From Paenibacillus thalictri (lineage in GTDB: Bacteria > Bacillota > Bacilli > Paenibacillales > NBRC-103111): a stretch of 64,000 nucleotides of DNA. How positions within the stretch are numbered: the first letter of the stretch is position 1; each line of letters starts with the position of its first letter. The position numbers and the translations under genes are program-made. Below are positions 27,143 to 35,352 of this stretch, piece after piece. Location of the stretch: assembly GCF_004307995.1 (NCBI RefSeq), contig NZ_SIRE01000031.1:51747-115746 (forward strand), given 5' to 3'. The notes under the pieces are model-generated. The model was not told the DNA's origin, did not search any database, and worked only from the letters and a program-made list of their open reading frames with translations.

Positions 27143-27930
27143 ATGCCAAGCACCGCCAATGGTTTTTGATTCGTATCGTTGACATCGAATTTACCCGGTT
27201 TTTTCCCTCGGCGGACAGAACCGTGCTTTCCTTTATGAGTCCGCGGTTCGAACGACTGCAGCTCTACAATGTTACCCGATGACAATTCCGCAAATTCCTC
27301 AAATTTGCTTTCGTGTTTCTCAGGCTCGGCGTTCTTCGATTGTTTTCGCTTTAGCTCTTGAGCGGCCGGCTCTTCGATTTCGGCAAACGTATCGGCCGAC
27401 TTCAAGACGGACAGCTCATCTTGCGCTTGATGTGCAGCATGTGCAAGCTCGCCAATCTGACTTAAGCTGTACCAGCGGTTTTTGCCGATCTCCAAATACT
27501 CGATCAATTTCTTGGAGCGCAAGGAACGCAGCAAATTGCTTATTTGTTGACGGCTGGAAAGTTCTAACCCGCCGGCTAATTCAGTCGGGGTGCTTTTCGG
27601 GTGGTGTGCGAGAAAATCAATTACTTTCTTCTCTAAGGGAGCAAGGGCTTTAAACGTAAACTGCTGCTGCTTGGCAATCACATCATGATGAAGCATATAT
27701 TGAAGAACCTGTGCCATGCCCAGGTTATAGCTGCTCCAGTCTTCCGGCAGTCTGCCTTCAATAGACTCCTCCAGCTGAAACCTGAGGCGATCCAATTCCG
27801 GCAAATCAGCCTTTCCTCTGGTTTCAAAAACATAACGCAATAGCAGCATTAGATGAACATTGGCCTGCCGCCCGTCAGAGTCCTGCAATTGCTTCCAGTT
27901 CTCCATCCATTCCCATACCATATTGCTCAT
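27139..27930 (-). CDS. Winged-helix (MarR/ArsR-like) protein of the nitrilase operon
   Basis: A 263-residue protein. The first 100 residues are helical and unrecognised; residues about 103-165 form a winged helix (APLEKKVIDFLAHHPKSTPTELAGGLELSSRQQISNLLRSLRSK, then IEYLEIGKNRWYSLS as the wing), like MarR/ArsR-type DNA-binding domains. The tail is charged and probably disordered. ATG 27930 follows AAAGGAGTG; the frame extending to 27954 would begin within the 11-base repeats. It may be the operon's own regulator, binding the tandem repeat at 27946-27967, or a structural subunit of a complex, as wHTH parts often are in defence systems. Neither is shown. Confidence 0.75.
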   Translation of the reverse strand: MSNMVWEWMENWKQLQDSDGRQANVHLMLLLRYVFETRGKADLPELDRLRFQLEESIEGRLPEDWSSYNLGMAQVLQYMLHHDVIAKQQQFTFKALAPLEKKVIDFLAHHPKSTPTELAGGLELSSRQQISNLLRSLRSKKLIEYLEIGKNRWYSLSQIGELAHAAHQAQDELSVLKSADTFAEIEEPAAQELKRKQSKNAEPEKHESKFEEFAELSSGNIVELQSFEPRTHKGKHGSVRRGKKPGKFDVNDTNQKPLAVLGI

Positions 27931-27945
27931 CTCAATCACTCCTTT

Positions 27946-27967
27946 ATTGTACACTTATTGTACACTT
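27946..27967. repeat. Tandem 11-base direct repeat before the winged-helix gene
   Basis: ATTGTACACTT occurs twice head to tail (27946-27956, 27957-27967), one helical turn apart, so both copies face the same side of DNA. Each contains the palindrome TGTACA, and on the minus strand TACAAT, a possible -10. It sits 16 bases before the winged-helix start, between that gene and the nitrilase gene, suggesting an internal promoter/operator. Confidence 0.6.
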
Positions 27968-27994
27968 TAATTATATGCAACTACAGCTTATTTC

Positions 27995-29563
27995 TCAACC
28001 GCTAAAGCCTGATCGGGCTTGTTTCTTCGCAGTAAGATTTTCTATTACTTGCCGAATGGTACAGACACCGGATTCCATGGGATCCCAATATACTTGTTTA
28101 AAACCTGGAAGTGACACGACAACCCGCGCTTCTTTATCGACTTTGGATGTATCCGCTTCCGGTTTTCCAAAGTGATTGCATACAATAACGACAGCGCCGT
28201 TTCGCTCGGCCAACTCCTGCATGCGCCGCGTAAATTTACCGCTGGCGGGATTAGGTGTCATGGCCATAACCAAAATCACGTCGACTTTACGATCCAGCAG
28301 TACTTCTTCCAACTGAGAGCTAAGAAAATCGATGCAAATAAAAATAGCTATACGCCCCAGCGAGCTCTCAAACAACGTGATTTCCCGCCGGTCATAGGCA
28401 TTTTTTTCAACGCCATCATGATGAACAAAGGGGGCTAACTCTCCTTTGAAATCTTCGCTGCGTTGAAGGATAAAGCGGTTCATTTTATATACTTTGGATA
28501 ATTCTTTGCCATTTCCTGAAGTAATTTGAGCTGCATTGAAAATATGGTCATCGATATTCTCATGAAAGGAGCCGGAAAGAAATAAGAAGGGACGGCGGTC
28601 TTCCCCTAACTTATCGCTCGCAGAAGCACTCTCACGTAATCGTTGAACCAATTGCTCACGAAGGTCCGGAGGTGTGAACAGTTCCGGAAGCATCATCATA
28701 TCCGGCTTGTGTTCGAGCAATTGTTCGAAGAGCCCCATTACATGAGAATAATACCGCTGGGGATCACTGACGCCCTTAAAGTAAAACGGCCTCAGGCCAT
28801 CATCATCCAGCTCCGAATCTGTGTGCAGTTGATAATCGAAGCTGACATCAAATTTGCCGGGCAAAAAACCGATTTTCAAATCCAATACATTCTCAGGTGT
28901 ATAAGTCGGTGTATTTAAATGCCGATGCTTTACTTGATAAAATGTATACGACGGTTTAGCCAGATGGAAGCTCTGCACATTATTGGACAATAACAAATAG
29001 TTCGGGTCTATCGGCCTTCGATAAGAAGGATGGCCTTGAATAGCAAGCAGCAGGACCGAGTCGCCCACCGGAACCAAATCGCCATAGCGGGTTTCTATCG
29101 GAAGTTCTTCCTTATAGTATAAATTGTAATCGGTTTTTATTTTAAGCAGCTGCCGATCCAGTACCTGCAGCAAACTCACCATACGCAACAAGAGATTGTT
29201 CAGCGATTTTGAACTTAAGATGAGCTCCCTGTAAAAATCTTTTGTGCCACTGTCCACAGTGATATAACTCCGGGTCGTGTACAAAACTTGATGCGGCCTC
29301 AGATGCGAGGCCCACTCCCGTTCCAGCTTATGATACACTTTATGAGCTTCTTCAGGGTCCCGGTTGGATGCGGTCTTGTAATCAATGTAATTCAAGTTGT
29401 CCAACATCTTATAGAGCAGCGCATACCACTCTACTATCGTTTCAAACGATTTTTCCTTCGAGCAATCGCAGTCCGGTATCGAGCAAACCGCTTCCGCGCG
29501 GGAAATTCGAAACTCATAACAATGGCGGCACAATATGGCTTTCTTTATCTTGTCTACATCCAC
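27995..29563 (-). CDS. Nitrilase-superfamily (carbon-nitrogen hydrolase) protein with N-terminal cysteine cluster
   Basis: A 522-residue cytoplasmic protein. Residues 12-34 hold five cysteines as CxxC-x11-C-x4-CxC, a probable metal site. Residues 40-220 are unrecognised and helical. The C-terminal part (about 230-500) is a nitrilase fold with the full Glu-Lys-Cys triad: Glu294 in MLPELF, Lys360 in KVYKMNRF and Cys410 in IAIFICIDF, followed by DVILVMAMTP. Most nitrilases are about 260-370 residues, so the first 230 are an addition. GTG 29563 is set by AGGAGG 8 bases upstream. The substrate is unknown. Nitrilase domains also occur fused to defence reverse transcriptases (DRT type 1), but no RT is present here. 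Confidence 0.82.
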   Translation of the reverse strand: MDVDKIKKAILCRHCYEFRISRAEAVCSIPDCDCSKEKSFETIVEWYALLYKMLDNLNYIDYKTASNRDPEEAHKVYHKLEREWASHLRPHQVLYTTRSYITVDSGTKDFYRELILSSKSLNNLLLRMVSLLQVLDRQLLKIKTDYNLYYKEELPIETRYGDLVPVGDSVLLLAIQGHPSYRRPIDPNYLLLSNNVQSFHLAKPSYTFYQVKHRHLNTPTYTPENVLDLKIGFLPGKFDVSFDYQLHTDSELDDDGLRPFYFKGVSDPQRYYSHVMGLFEQLLEHKPDMMMLPELFTPPDLREQLVQRLRESASASDKLGEDRRPFLFLSGSFHENIDDHIFNAAQITSGNGKELSKVYKMNRFILQRSEDFKGELAPFVHHDGVEKNAYDRREITLFESSLGRIAIFICIDFLSSQLEEVLLDRKVDVILVMAMTPNPASGKFTRRMQELAERNGAVVIVCNHFGKPEADTSKVDKEARVVVSLPGFKQVYWDPMESGVCTIRQVIENLTAKKQARSGFSG

Positions 29564-29578
29564 GACCCTATCCTCCTG

Positions 29579-29740
29579 TTACACGTTCTGGACATATTCG
29601 ACAAAGACTGCCAAGTTTCCTTCCATAATTATACTGGTTGATTGAACCTGATCATGGGACCAGCCAGCCCCCTCTAACGGACGCGTGCGCTGCAATTTAA
29701 ACAAAATCAGAGGTCCGTCAAATGTAATCGATATGTTCAT
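29579..29740 (-). CDS. Small hypothetical protein at the head of the nitrilase operon
   Basis: A 53-residue frame (58 if it starts at ATG 29755) whose stop lies 15 bases before the nitrilase GTG, with the nitrilase ribosome site AGGAGG directly after its TAA. It reads MNISITFDGPLILFKL then EGNLAVFVEYVQNV; no family recognised and no clear ribosome site. The frame continues up to 29830, but that part runs through a strong terminator hairpin, so I do not include it. It may be a real small protein or a leader peptide. Confidence 0.4.
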   Translation of the reverse strand: MNISITFDGPLILFKLQRTRPLEGAGWSHDQVQSTSIIMEGNLAVFVEYVQNV

Positions 29741-29770
29741 CTTCGCTGAATTCATATAAATTCTGGCGTT

Positions 29771-29808
29771 AAAAAAGGCAGTACCACGAAATTCGTGATG
29801 ACTGCCTT
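29771..29808 (-). terminator. Terminator of the sulfite-oxidase-like gene
   Basis: Minus strand AAGGCAGT, inner stem ACGAA-TTTCGT, ACTGCCTT, then TTTT. It lies about 20 bases after the stop codon and marks the upstream boundary of the nitrilase operon. Confidence 0.85.
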
Positions 29809-29829
29809 CATGACTTTTCAGTCGACACA

Positions 29830-30408
29830 TTAATCAAAATCGTAGCGCTGCTCGAGGAAGGGGTCTCCATACATATGATATCCGTTCTTCTCCCAGAACC
29901 CCGGCTTATCTTTCTCCATAAATTCAATGCCGCGCAGCCATTTGGCGCTTTTCCAAAAGTATAGATGCGGCACGACCATCCTAACCGGGTAGCCGTGCTC
30001 GGGGGTCAATCGCTCGCCGTTGTGCTTGATGCCAAAAAAGGAAGTGTCCCTCATAAAATCCGCAAGCGGCAGGTTCGTTGACCATCCGTGCTCGGCATGC
30101 AGCATGACGTATTGGGCTTCGGGTTTCAACTTTACCCGGTTCATGACCTCGCTTACGGCCACGCCCTCCCAGACATTGTCCAGCTTCGACCATGTCGTGA
30201 CACAGTGAATATCGTTGCTGAACTCACGGCGCGGCAATGCCATGAAATCCTTGTAGCTGATAGAGATCTCCTCTTCCACCAAACCGAATACGCGCAAATC
30301 CCACTTGCTCATATCGTTGTAATACGGCACGCTGCCGAAATGCAGGACCGGAAATCCGGACGTTAAAGTTTGTCCGGGCGGAACACGGTGCGCTTGATCG
30401 TTAGGCAT
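29830..30408 (-). CDS. Molybdopterin-dependent oxidoreductase, sulfite-oxidase-like (YuiH/MsrP-type)
   Basis: A 192-residue protein of the sulfite oxidase Moco-binding family. The molybdenum-ligating Cys is Cys69 in DIHCVTTW; YVMLHAEHGWSTNLPL and the YPVRMVVPHLYFWKSAKWLRGIEF block follow as expected. It is short, lacks the dimerisation domain and has no Tat signal, so it is a cytoplasmic YuiH-like member, unlike periplasmic MsrP. The natural substrate is not known for this group. RBS AAAGGAGTG precedes ATG 30408. The upstream palindrome at 30438-30466 suggests a dedicated repressor. Confidence 0.87.
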   Translation of the reverse strand: MPNDQAHRVPPGQTLTSGFPVLHFGSVPYYNDMSKWDLRVFGLVEEEISISYKDFMALPRREFSNDIHCVTTWSKLDNVWEGVAVSEVMNRVKLKPEAQYVMLHAEHGWSTNLPLADFMRDTSFFGIKHNGERLTPEHGYPVRMVVPHLYFWKSAKWLRGIEFMEKDKPGFWEKNGYHMYGDPFLEQRYDFD

Positions 30409-30437
30409 ATAATATGGTCACTCCTTTTACTCAGATT

Positions 30438-30466
30438 TAGGATATGTTGGTACATAGTATATCCTA
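30438..30466. promoter_or_regulatory. Inverted repeat upstream of the sulfite-oxidase-like gene
   Basis: TAGGATAT (30438-30445) and ATATCCTA (30459-30466) are exact 8-base inverted arms separated by 13 bases, with TATACT on the minus strand inside. Its place 30-58 bases before the start fits an operator over the promoter. Confidence 0.5.
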
Positions 30467-30482
30467 TTTATATTTCCGCCCC

Positions 30483-31544
30483 TCAAAGCACCAACATCCG
30501 GTCAGCCAAACGTTCCACAAGCCGATGCGTTTCCAGCACACGATCCGCTCTTATCGAGCAGGAGTCCGGAGTGCGAAGCGAATCAAGAAAATGCTCCACA
30601 CAACCGGCAAAACCGCGGCGGTATAATATCCCGTCCCAACTGCCGAAGGAAGCCGACCGCACACCTTGGGATGGGGTATAGAAGTTCGCCGCCTCCATGT
30701 TGCTCACCTCCGCGGAGCGTCCGCCGCCATGCAGCTCAAGCCGCTCCAAATCGGCCCCTGCATATCGCACCATGCTAAACTGCCCTGCGGCTGCTGAAGA
30801 TGACGCGATCCCTCCGCCGGCTGCGGCGGCGGCTCCTGACGAGACAAGCTGGGCAGCGGAATCTCCAACTGCAGTAACTGCTTCCACTCCTTCATCGTCT
30901 GATTTCGCTCGGTTATCACCAGCGGAAAATACGAGACTGCCAGTCGCACTGACAAGCCGTTCTTCGGCATCAACGCGCTGCCGGTAAGCGTCAATCGCCG
31001 CGGTTCCGCCAAGCCAAAGCAGCAGATCCAGCATATGGATCAGATCATCATACAAGGTCAACTTCGCATGATGTTTTTGTTGGCGTGTACGCTGCTTCTG
31101 CACGATAGCGAGATCGAATCCTCCCGTCTCCTCCAACCAGCGTTTGGCCTCTACATAATGCGGAGCAAATCGCCGGTTAAAACCGACAGCTAGCAGACGT
31201 CCGCGTTCCAGCGCATACTGCGCCATCTGCTCGGATTCCTCCAACCGGTAAGAAAGCGGCTTATCCACATATACGTCCACTCCGGCGTTTAATGCCTCCA
31301 TGACAAGCTCATAATGCGTTTCCGTTGGGCTATGAATAAACACAGCGTCTAACCCGCAAGCAAGCAGCTCTTTCAGACTGCCATAACGGCCTTCGATGCG
31401 GTATTGCGAACCGATTCTATCGACGGTTGAGAGACTTCTGCTGGCGATGCCGACGATATCTACCCGCTCATTTGCAGACAACAACGGCAAATATACTTTT
31501 TGAGCGATATCGCCCAATCCGATCAAACCGATTCTTGATTTCAT
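30483..31544 (-). CDS. Gfo/Idh/MocA-family NAD(P)-dependent oxidoreductase with low-complexity insert
   Basis: A 353-residue dehydrogenase of sugars or cyclitols. The Rossmann motif GLIGLGDIAQ is at 6-15, the substrate-site DKPLSY near 97-102, and VGFNRRFAPH near 122-131. Residues about 215-262 are an odd stretch of Ala, Ser and Gly (DSAAQLVSSGAAAAAGGG and SSSAAAG) where the family usually has a beta-sheet dimer domain, making the C-terminal part hard to align. It lies 30 bases after the MFS gene on the same strand, so the pair is probably cotranscribed; the substrate is unknown. Confidence 0.82.
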   Translation of the reverse strand: MKSRIGLIGLGDIAQKVYLPLLSANERVDIVGIASRSLSTVDRIGSQYRIEGRYGSLKELLACGLDAVFIHSPTETHYELVMEALNAGVDVYVDKPLSYRLEESEQMAQYALERGRLLAVGFNRRFAPHYVEAKRWLEETGGFDLAIVQKQRTRQQKHHAKLTLYDDLIHMLDLLLWLGGTAAIDAYRQRVDAEERLVSATGSLVFSAGDNRAKSDDEGVEAVTAVGDSAAQLVSSGAAAAAGGGIASSSAAAGQFSMVRYAGADLERLELHGGGRSAEVSNMEAANFYTPSQGVRSASFGSWDGILYRRGFAGCVEHFLDSLRTPDSCSIRADRVLETHRLVERLADRMLVL

Positions 31545-31574
31545 TTCTATTGCGACTTCCCTTCCCCAGATTGT

Positions 31575-32840
31575 TTAGGCTGTTTTTTTGCCAAACACAT
31601 ATTTCCCGGCAGCCGCATACATCAGCAGCAATAAGCCGGTTATCGCACAAATGCCGTACTGCTGCAGCCATTCCGGCCAATTGGCCGCATGCTTGAAGAT
31701 AACGCCGCCTAACAGCGGACCAATAAAACCGGCGATACCTGTCAGCGCGGAATACACCGCAATAAACATCGGACGTTCGCTTTTTGGCGTGTCTCCGATA
31801 ATAAAATTAAAAGCGAGCAGGTTGAAGCCCCCGGTACCGATGCCAAGCAGTATATGAACCGCCCCTAAAACCAATAGCGCGGGCAAGAAAGCGATTCCGC
31901 CCCACAGCAGGCACGACAAGCCGATAAACGGAAGCGACCACAACAGCAGCAGCTGCGTGCTGTATTTCGAGTTAAGCGCCCCCCACAAATAGTAACTTAC
32001 CATCATCACAAGCGTCATTAAGAGCGTATACATCGAGACCAGCGAGTATCCCAACTTCAGCACATCCAGCATGACAAAATTAAAGAAAGGCACGGCCAGC
32101 CCTTGAACCAGCAAATAAGCCGACAAAAACAAGACGGCCCGGCGAAACATCGCATCCTGAAAAGGCCTTCTCAACATCCCTCGGATATCCAGTTCCGTCG
32201 ATTTGGCGAACGGCGGATTTGGGTAGAAGAAAAAAGCGATGATATTCAGCACTGTACATATCGCACATATGATATAGATCAAATGAAAGCCTTCGGCCCC
32301 GGGATATTTCTCCAGAATTTGTCCCCCGGCATAAATACAAACACCGCCGATCGCCCAGACGATCGTATTTCGAATGCCGATATATTTGCCTCTCACCGCA
32401 GCCGGAACCATATCGCCCATCATCGACGTCCACACGACACTGCCGATGCCATTGGATAGGAACGCCAAAAAATACAATACGATGTAAGCATCCACCCACC
32501 AAACTTGAGGCAACACGAAAGGGATAAGTCCCGTCGATACCCATAACAAACGGTGCATGGAGCCAAACAAGACAAGTGTCATTTTGCGGCTTTTGATTTT
32601 TTGCATGGCGACCGCGGCACCGAGCTGTACAATATTCACGAGAGTGGTTACAGCAAGCACGATCCCGATTTGTTCGCTGGTTGCTCCAAGAAACAACAAA
32701 TAGCCGGTGAGGAACGGTCCTCCCAGCAGCTGTAAAACAACGATGGCCGGAAAACCTTCCATCGTGGCGGCCCATAATCCGCGGCGATAATCGGAAATCT
32801 TTCGTTTGGGCCGAAAAAAGAGGGCCTTATTCGCTTCCAT
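31575..32840 (-). CDS. MFS transporter
   Basis: A 421-residue, 12-helix transporter. The loop around VPAAVRGKYIGIRNTI (about 145-160) and GIGTGGFNLLAFNFIIGDTPKSERPMFIAVYSALTG near the second half are typical of an MFS group found in Bacillota next to sugar dehydrogenases. No substrate can be inferred; the Gfo/Idh/MocA gene 30 bases downstream suggests a sugar or cyclitol. It is divergent from the gene at 32970. Confidence 0.85.
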   Translation of the reverse strand: MEANKALFFRPKRKISDYRRGLWAATMEGFPAIVVLQLLGGPFLTGYLLFLGATSEQIGIVLAVTTLVNIVQLGAAVAMQKIKSRKMTLVLFGSMHRLLWVSTGLIPFVLPQVWWVDAYIVLYFLAFLSNGIGSVVWTSMMGDMVPAAVRGKYIGIRNTIVWAIGGVCIYAGGQILEKYPGAEGFHLIYIICAICTVLNIIAFFFYPNPPFAKSTELDIRGMLRRPFQDAMFRRAVLFLSAYLLVQGLAVPFFNFVMLDVLKLGYSLVSMYTLLMTLVMMVSYYLWGALNSKYSTQLLLLWSLPFIGLSCLLWGGIAFLPALLVLGAVHILLGIGTGGFNLLAFNFIIGDTPKSERPMFIAVYSALTGIAGFIGPLLGGVIFKHAANWPEWLQQYGICAITGLLLLMYAAAGKYVFGKKTA

Positions 32841-32969
32841 CTGGATAACTCTCCAGTCCTTATATGAATTGGGTTTGGAACCCCAATGCTTTCGCTCTTC
32901 AAAACAGAGGGGCGCTTATGATAGAATAGGACTGTTAACCTACTTTGTATACTATCTTGGGGGATAAAA

Positions 32970-33539
32970 ATGACTTCAAAGACAACCCGGATTTTATTGC
33001 TATTATCGGTTCTTGTTTTTCTCGGTTTGATCGGGCTTGCCATCTACATGGAATCCACCTACATGCTGTATGCCGCAAGCGCCGTGCCGCTGTTTATCGT
33101 GCCTGTGCTGCCGGATATCCGGACCAGCCAGTTTATACGTTCCGGCAAGCAAGGCAAACAAGCCGGCGGCGTTTCTATAACAGGAACAACGGACGAATCC
33201 GGCACAGGGCGCATTACGATCGCTTTTTCGCCTGGATATGTGGCATGGCACAAACGCCGGCTGTACTTCAACACCGACGATATCATGCCTGCACTGGCAG
33301 CGCCCGGGGCCGAAGCGAATGCCGTTTCCGCCCCGGTGCTCCGATTTGACCTGATTGCTCACCCGCGCAAACAAGGCTGGGTCGGCATCCAGCTCGCCAA
33401 TCTCGTTCAACGCACCCAAGGCGTGTCTTACACAACCGACGAGATTTCCCGCCTGATCTTAAATGCCTCGGACGTAGAAGAAATTGCGAGACGTCTGCCG
33501 GCCAAAGCCGCTTCGCACAACCGCGGCGTCGAGGCTTGA
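32970..33539 (+). CDS. Small membrane protein, function unknown
   Basis: A 189-residue protein with two adjacent N-terminal helices (about 7-27 and 31-47) and a soluble C-terminal domain of about 140 residues containing GTGRITIAFSPGYVAWHKRRLYFNTDDI and WVGIQLANLV. I recognise no family. ATG 32970 follows TTGGGGGAT. It is a single gene. Confidence 0.65.
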   Translation: MTSKTTRILLLLSVLVFLGLIGLAIYMESTYMLYAASAVPLFIVPVLPDIRTSQFIRSGKQGKQAGGVSITGTTDESGTGRITIAFSPGYVAWHKRRLYFNTDDIMPALAAPGAEANAVSAPVLRFDLIAHPRKQGWVGIQLANLVQRTQGVSYTTDEISRLILNASDVEEIARRLPAKAASHNRGVEA

Positions 33540-33591
33540 ACCGCACTTTCGCGAATGCAACCGCGGAACAATAGACGTTTTTAACCAATCT

Positions 33592-33624
33592 AGCTGAGCA
33601 GATACAGCGCTCAGCTAGATAAGT
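33592..33624. repeat. Perfect hairpin between convergent genes
   Basis: ATCTAGCTGAGC and GCTCAGCTAGAT form a perfect 12-bp stem with a 9-base loop, about 50 bases after the small membrane protein gene. No T-run follows on either strand. TTGAACAAA (about 33625) and TTTGTTCAA (about 33715) also form an inverted pair around the next 90 bases. It may stabilise 3' ends of the converging transcripts. Confidence 0.5.
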
Positions 33625-33723
33625 TGAACAAAAGAACTTCCAGGACTGCAGTGGACAAGCTGTCTGAAACGGCAAAATAATCCCTTTTCGGAACGGAACG
33701 GGCTTCCAAGTCATTTGTTCAAT

Positions 33724-35259
33724 TTATATAGAAGCAACTGTTTGCTGCTCCGCACTCTCCAGAATCCACTCCGCGATCGTTCTCACGAGAGCACCCGTAC
33801 CGCCTTTCGGCTCCGTGCCTTTTTCATCCCACAGCCAAGCGGTACCGCCCGTATCGAAGTGAATCCAAGGCGTATTCCCGGCAAAAAAACCGATAAACAA
33901 TCCTCCTGCAATGCTGCCCGCCCACCGGTGCGAGGTGGCATTTTTGATGTCCGCCACCGAGCTTTTCAGCATCTCTTGGTACTCCGGGTAATTCGGAAAA
34001 GCCCATACTTTCTCGCCGGCTTTGTTTGCCGCGGCAAGCAATTCGCCAAGGAACGCTTCGTCGTTGGCAATCGCGCCGGTGGCCACATCACCAAGCGCCA
34101 CCAGTACCGCGCCGGTCAACGTAGCAACATCGATCAGCTTTTCCGCCCCCAGCTGTTTAGCGTATGTCATACCGTCAGCCAGCACCACGCGGCCCTCAGC
34201 ATCGGTGTTTAATACCTCGATGGTATGGCCGCTGAGCGATGTAATGACGTCGCCCGGTCTCATCGCATCCCCTGAAGGCATATTTTCCGCGGCGGGAATA
34301 ACAACGACCACATTCACCGCAGGCCGCAACAGGCAAAGCGTATGCAAGGCGCCCAGCAGCACAGCGGCTCCGCCCATGTCGCTGATCATCTCTTCCATGC
34401 CTTCCGCTTTCTTTAAGGAGATTCCGCCGGTATCGAAGGTGACGCCTTTGCCGACGAGGCCGATGACGCCGTTCCACTCGGCCCGGCCCTGATAACGCAA
34501 GGCGATCATCCGCGGCGGATTGGCGCTGCCCCGCCCGACGGCGGCGAGTCCGCCCATTCCCAGGGCGGCAAGCTCTTGTTCGTCCAGCACGGTGCATTCC
34601 AGCCCGTGCTGCGCCGCCAGCGCGCGCGCCTCCTGAGCCAGCCCCTCCGGCAGCAGCATGTTGCCGGGCAGGTTGGTCAGGTCGCGCGCATAGATGATGC
34701 CCTCCGCAAACGCCACCGCGTCGTGCAGGCCGTCTTCCGCCGCGCGGCGAGCCGCAGCATCGCCCGGCGGCACAAGCAGCGCAGCCTCGCGCAGCTCGGC
34801 GGCGTCATCCTTCTGCAGGCGGAATACCGGCATCCGGTATCCGCCCAGCAGCAGCCCTTCCGCGACCGCCCGCGCACGGTCGCGCCATGGCACTGCGCCG
34901 CCGCCAGCCGCGAGCTTCGCGGCGGCGCGCGTCAGCTTCCGCGCGAGCAATGCGCGCGCGGCATACACGGACGCAGCGCGCCACGCCAGCGGCGACGCTG
35001 CGTCAACACCTAGGCCGGCGAGCAGCACGCCGCCGCCCGCGCCGCAAAGCCCGAAGCCGGGCAGCAGTTCCGTCTGCCCGGCTTCGCCGGTAAACAGCCC
35101 GCGCTCCCTCAGCCGCGCGAGCTCCTCATCAAGCCCCGGATGCAATCCGGTACCTTGATGAACAGACTCTTTATCCATGTAAAGGATCAAAGCATCCGCT
35201 TGGAGTGTATCCCCAGCTTCCGCAATAACAAGTGAAACGGCATTAGTTCTTACCGGCAT
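33724..35259 (-). CDS. pepA: Leucyl aminopeptidase (M17 family)
   Basis: A 511-residue cytosolic hexameric metallo-aminopeptidase that removes N-terminal residues from peptides. Metal and catalytic residues are in LVGKGVTFDTGGISLK and the family signature NTDAEGRVVLADG; SDMGGAA also supplies a metal ligand. ATG 35259 follows TTTGGAGGG; the frame to 35280 is not needed. The N-terminal third is strongly Ala/Arg-rich and clearly higher in GC than its neighbours, but the domain order is normal. A perfect inverted repeat lies just upstream. Confidence 0.95.
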   Translation of the reverse strand: MPVRTNAVSLVIAEAGDTLQADALILYMDKESVHQGTGLHPGLDEELARLRERGLFTGEAGQTELLPGFGLCGAGGGVLLAGLGVDAASPLAWRAASVYAARALLARKLTRAAAKLAAGGGAVPWRDRARAVAEGLLLGGYRMPVFRLQKDDAAELREAALLVPPGDAAARRAAEDGLHDAVAFAEGIIYARDLTNLPGNMLLPEGLAQEARALAAQHGLECTVLDEQELAALGMGGLAAVGRGSANPPRMIALRYQGRAEWNGVIGLVGKGVTFDTGGISLKKAEGMEEMISDMGGAAVLLGALHTLCLLRPAVNVVVVIPAAENMPSGDAMRPGDVITSLSGHTIEVLNTDAEGRVVLADGMTYAKQLGAEKLIDVATLTGAVLVALGDVATGAIANDEAFLGELLAAANKAGEKVWAFPNYPEYQEMLKSSVADIKNATSHRWAGSIAGGLFIGFFAGNTPWIHFDTGGTAWLWDEKGTEPKGGTGALVRTIAEWILESAEQQTVASI

Positions 35260-35286
35260 AGAAGCCCTCCAAACCATCATATGTAA

Positions 35287-35308
35287 GAAAGTTTATCGTT
35301 AAACTTTC
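35287..35308. promoter_or_regulatory. Perfect inverted repeat before pepA
   Basis: GAAAGTTTA and TAAACTTTC are exact 9-base arms with a 4-base centre, 28-49 bases before the pepA start. There is no T-run, so an operator or mRNA 5' hairpin is more likely than a terminator. Confidence 0.5.
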
Positions 35309-35352
35309 CTTTCTCTTATAGGAAAGCACCGCCATGCAGCCGACTACTGAAA

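Noticed and set aside
29741..29830. Extension of the small frame to ATG 29830, sharing TAATG with the sulfite-oxidase-like gene
   Set aside because: It would run through a strong terminator hairpin with T-run; the TAATG is probably chance.
34590..35130. High-GC stretch in pepA as a sign of gene transfer
   Set aside because: It codes the ordinary N-terminal M17 domain rich in Ala and Arg; the rest of the gene is normal.
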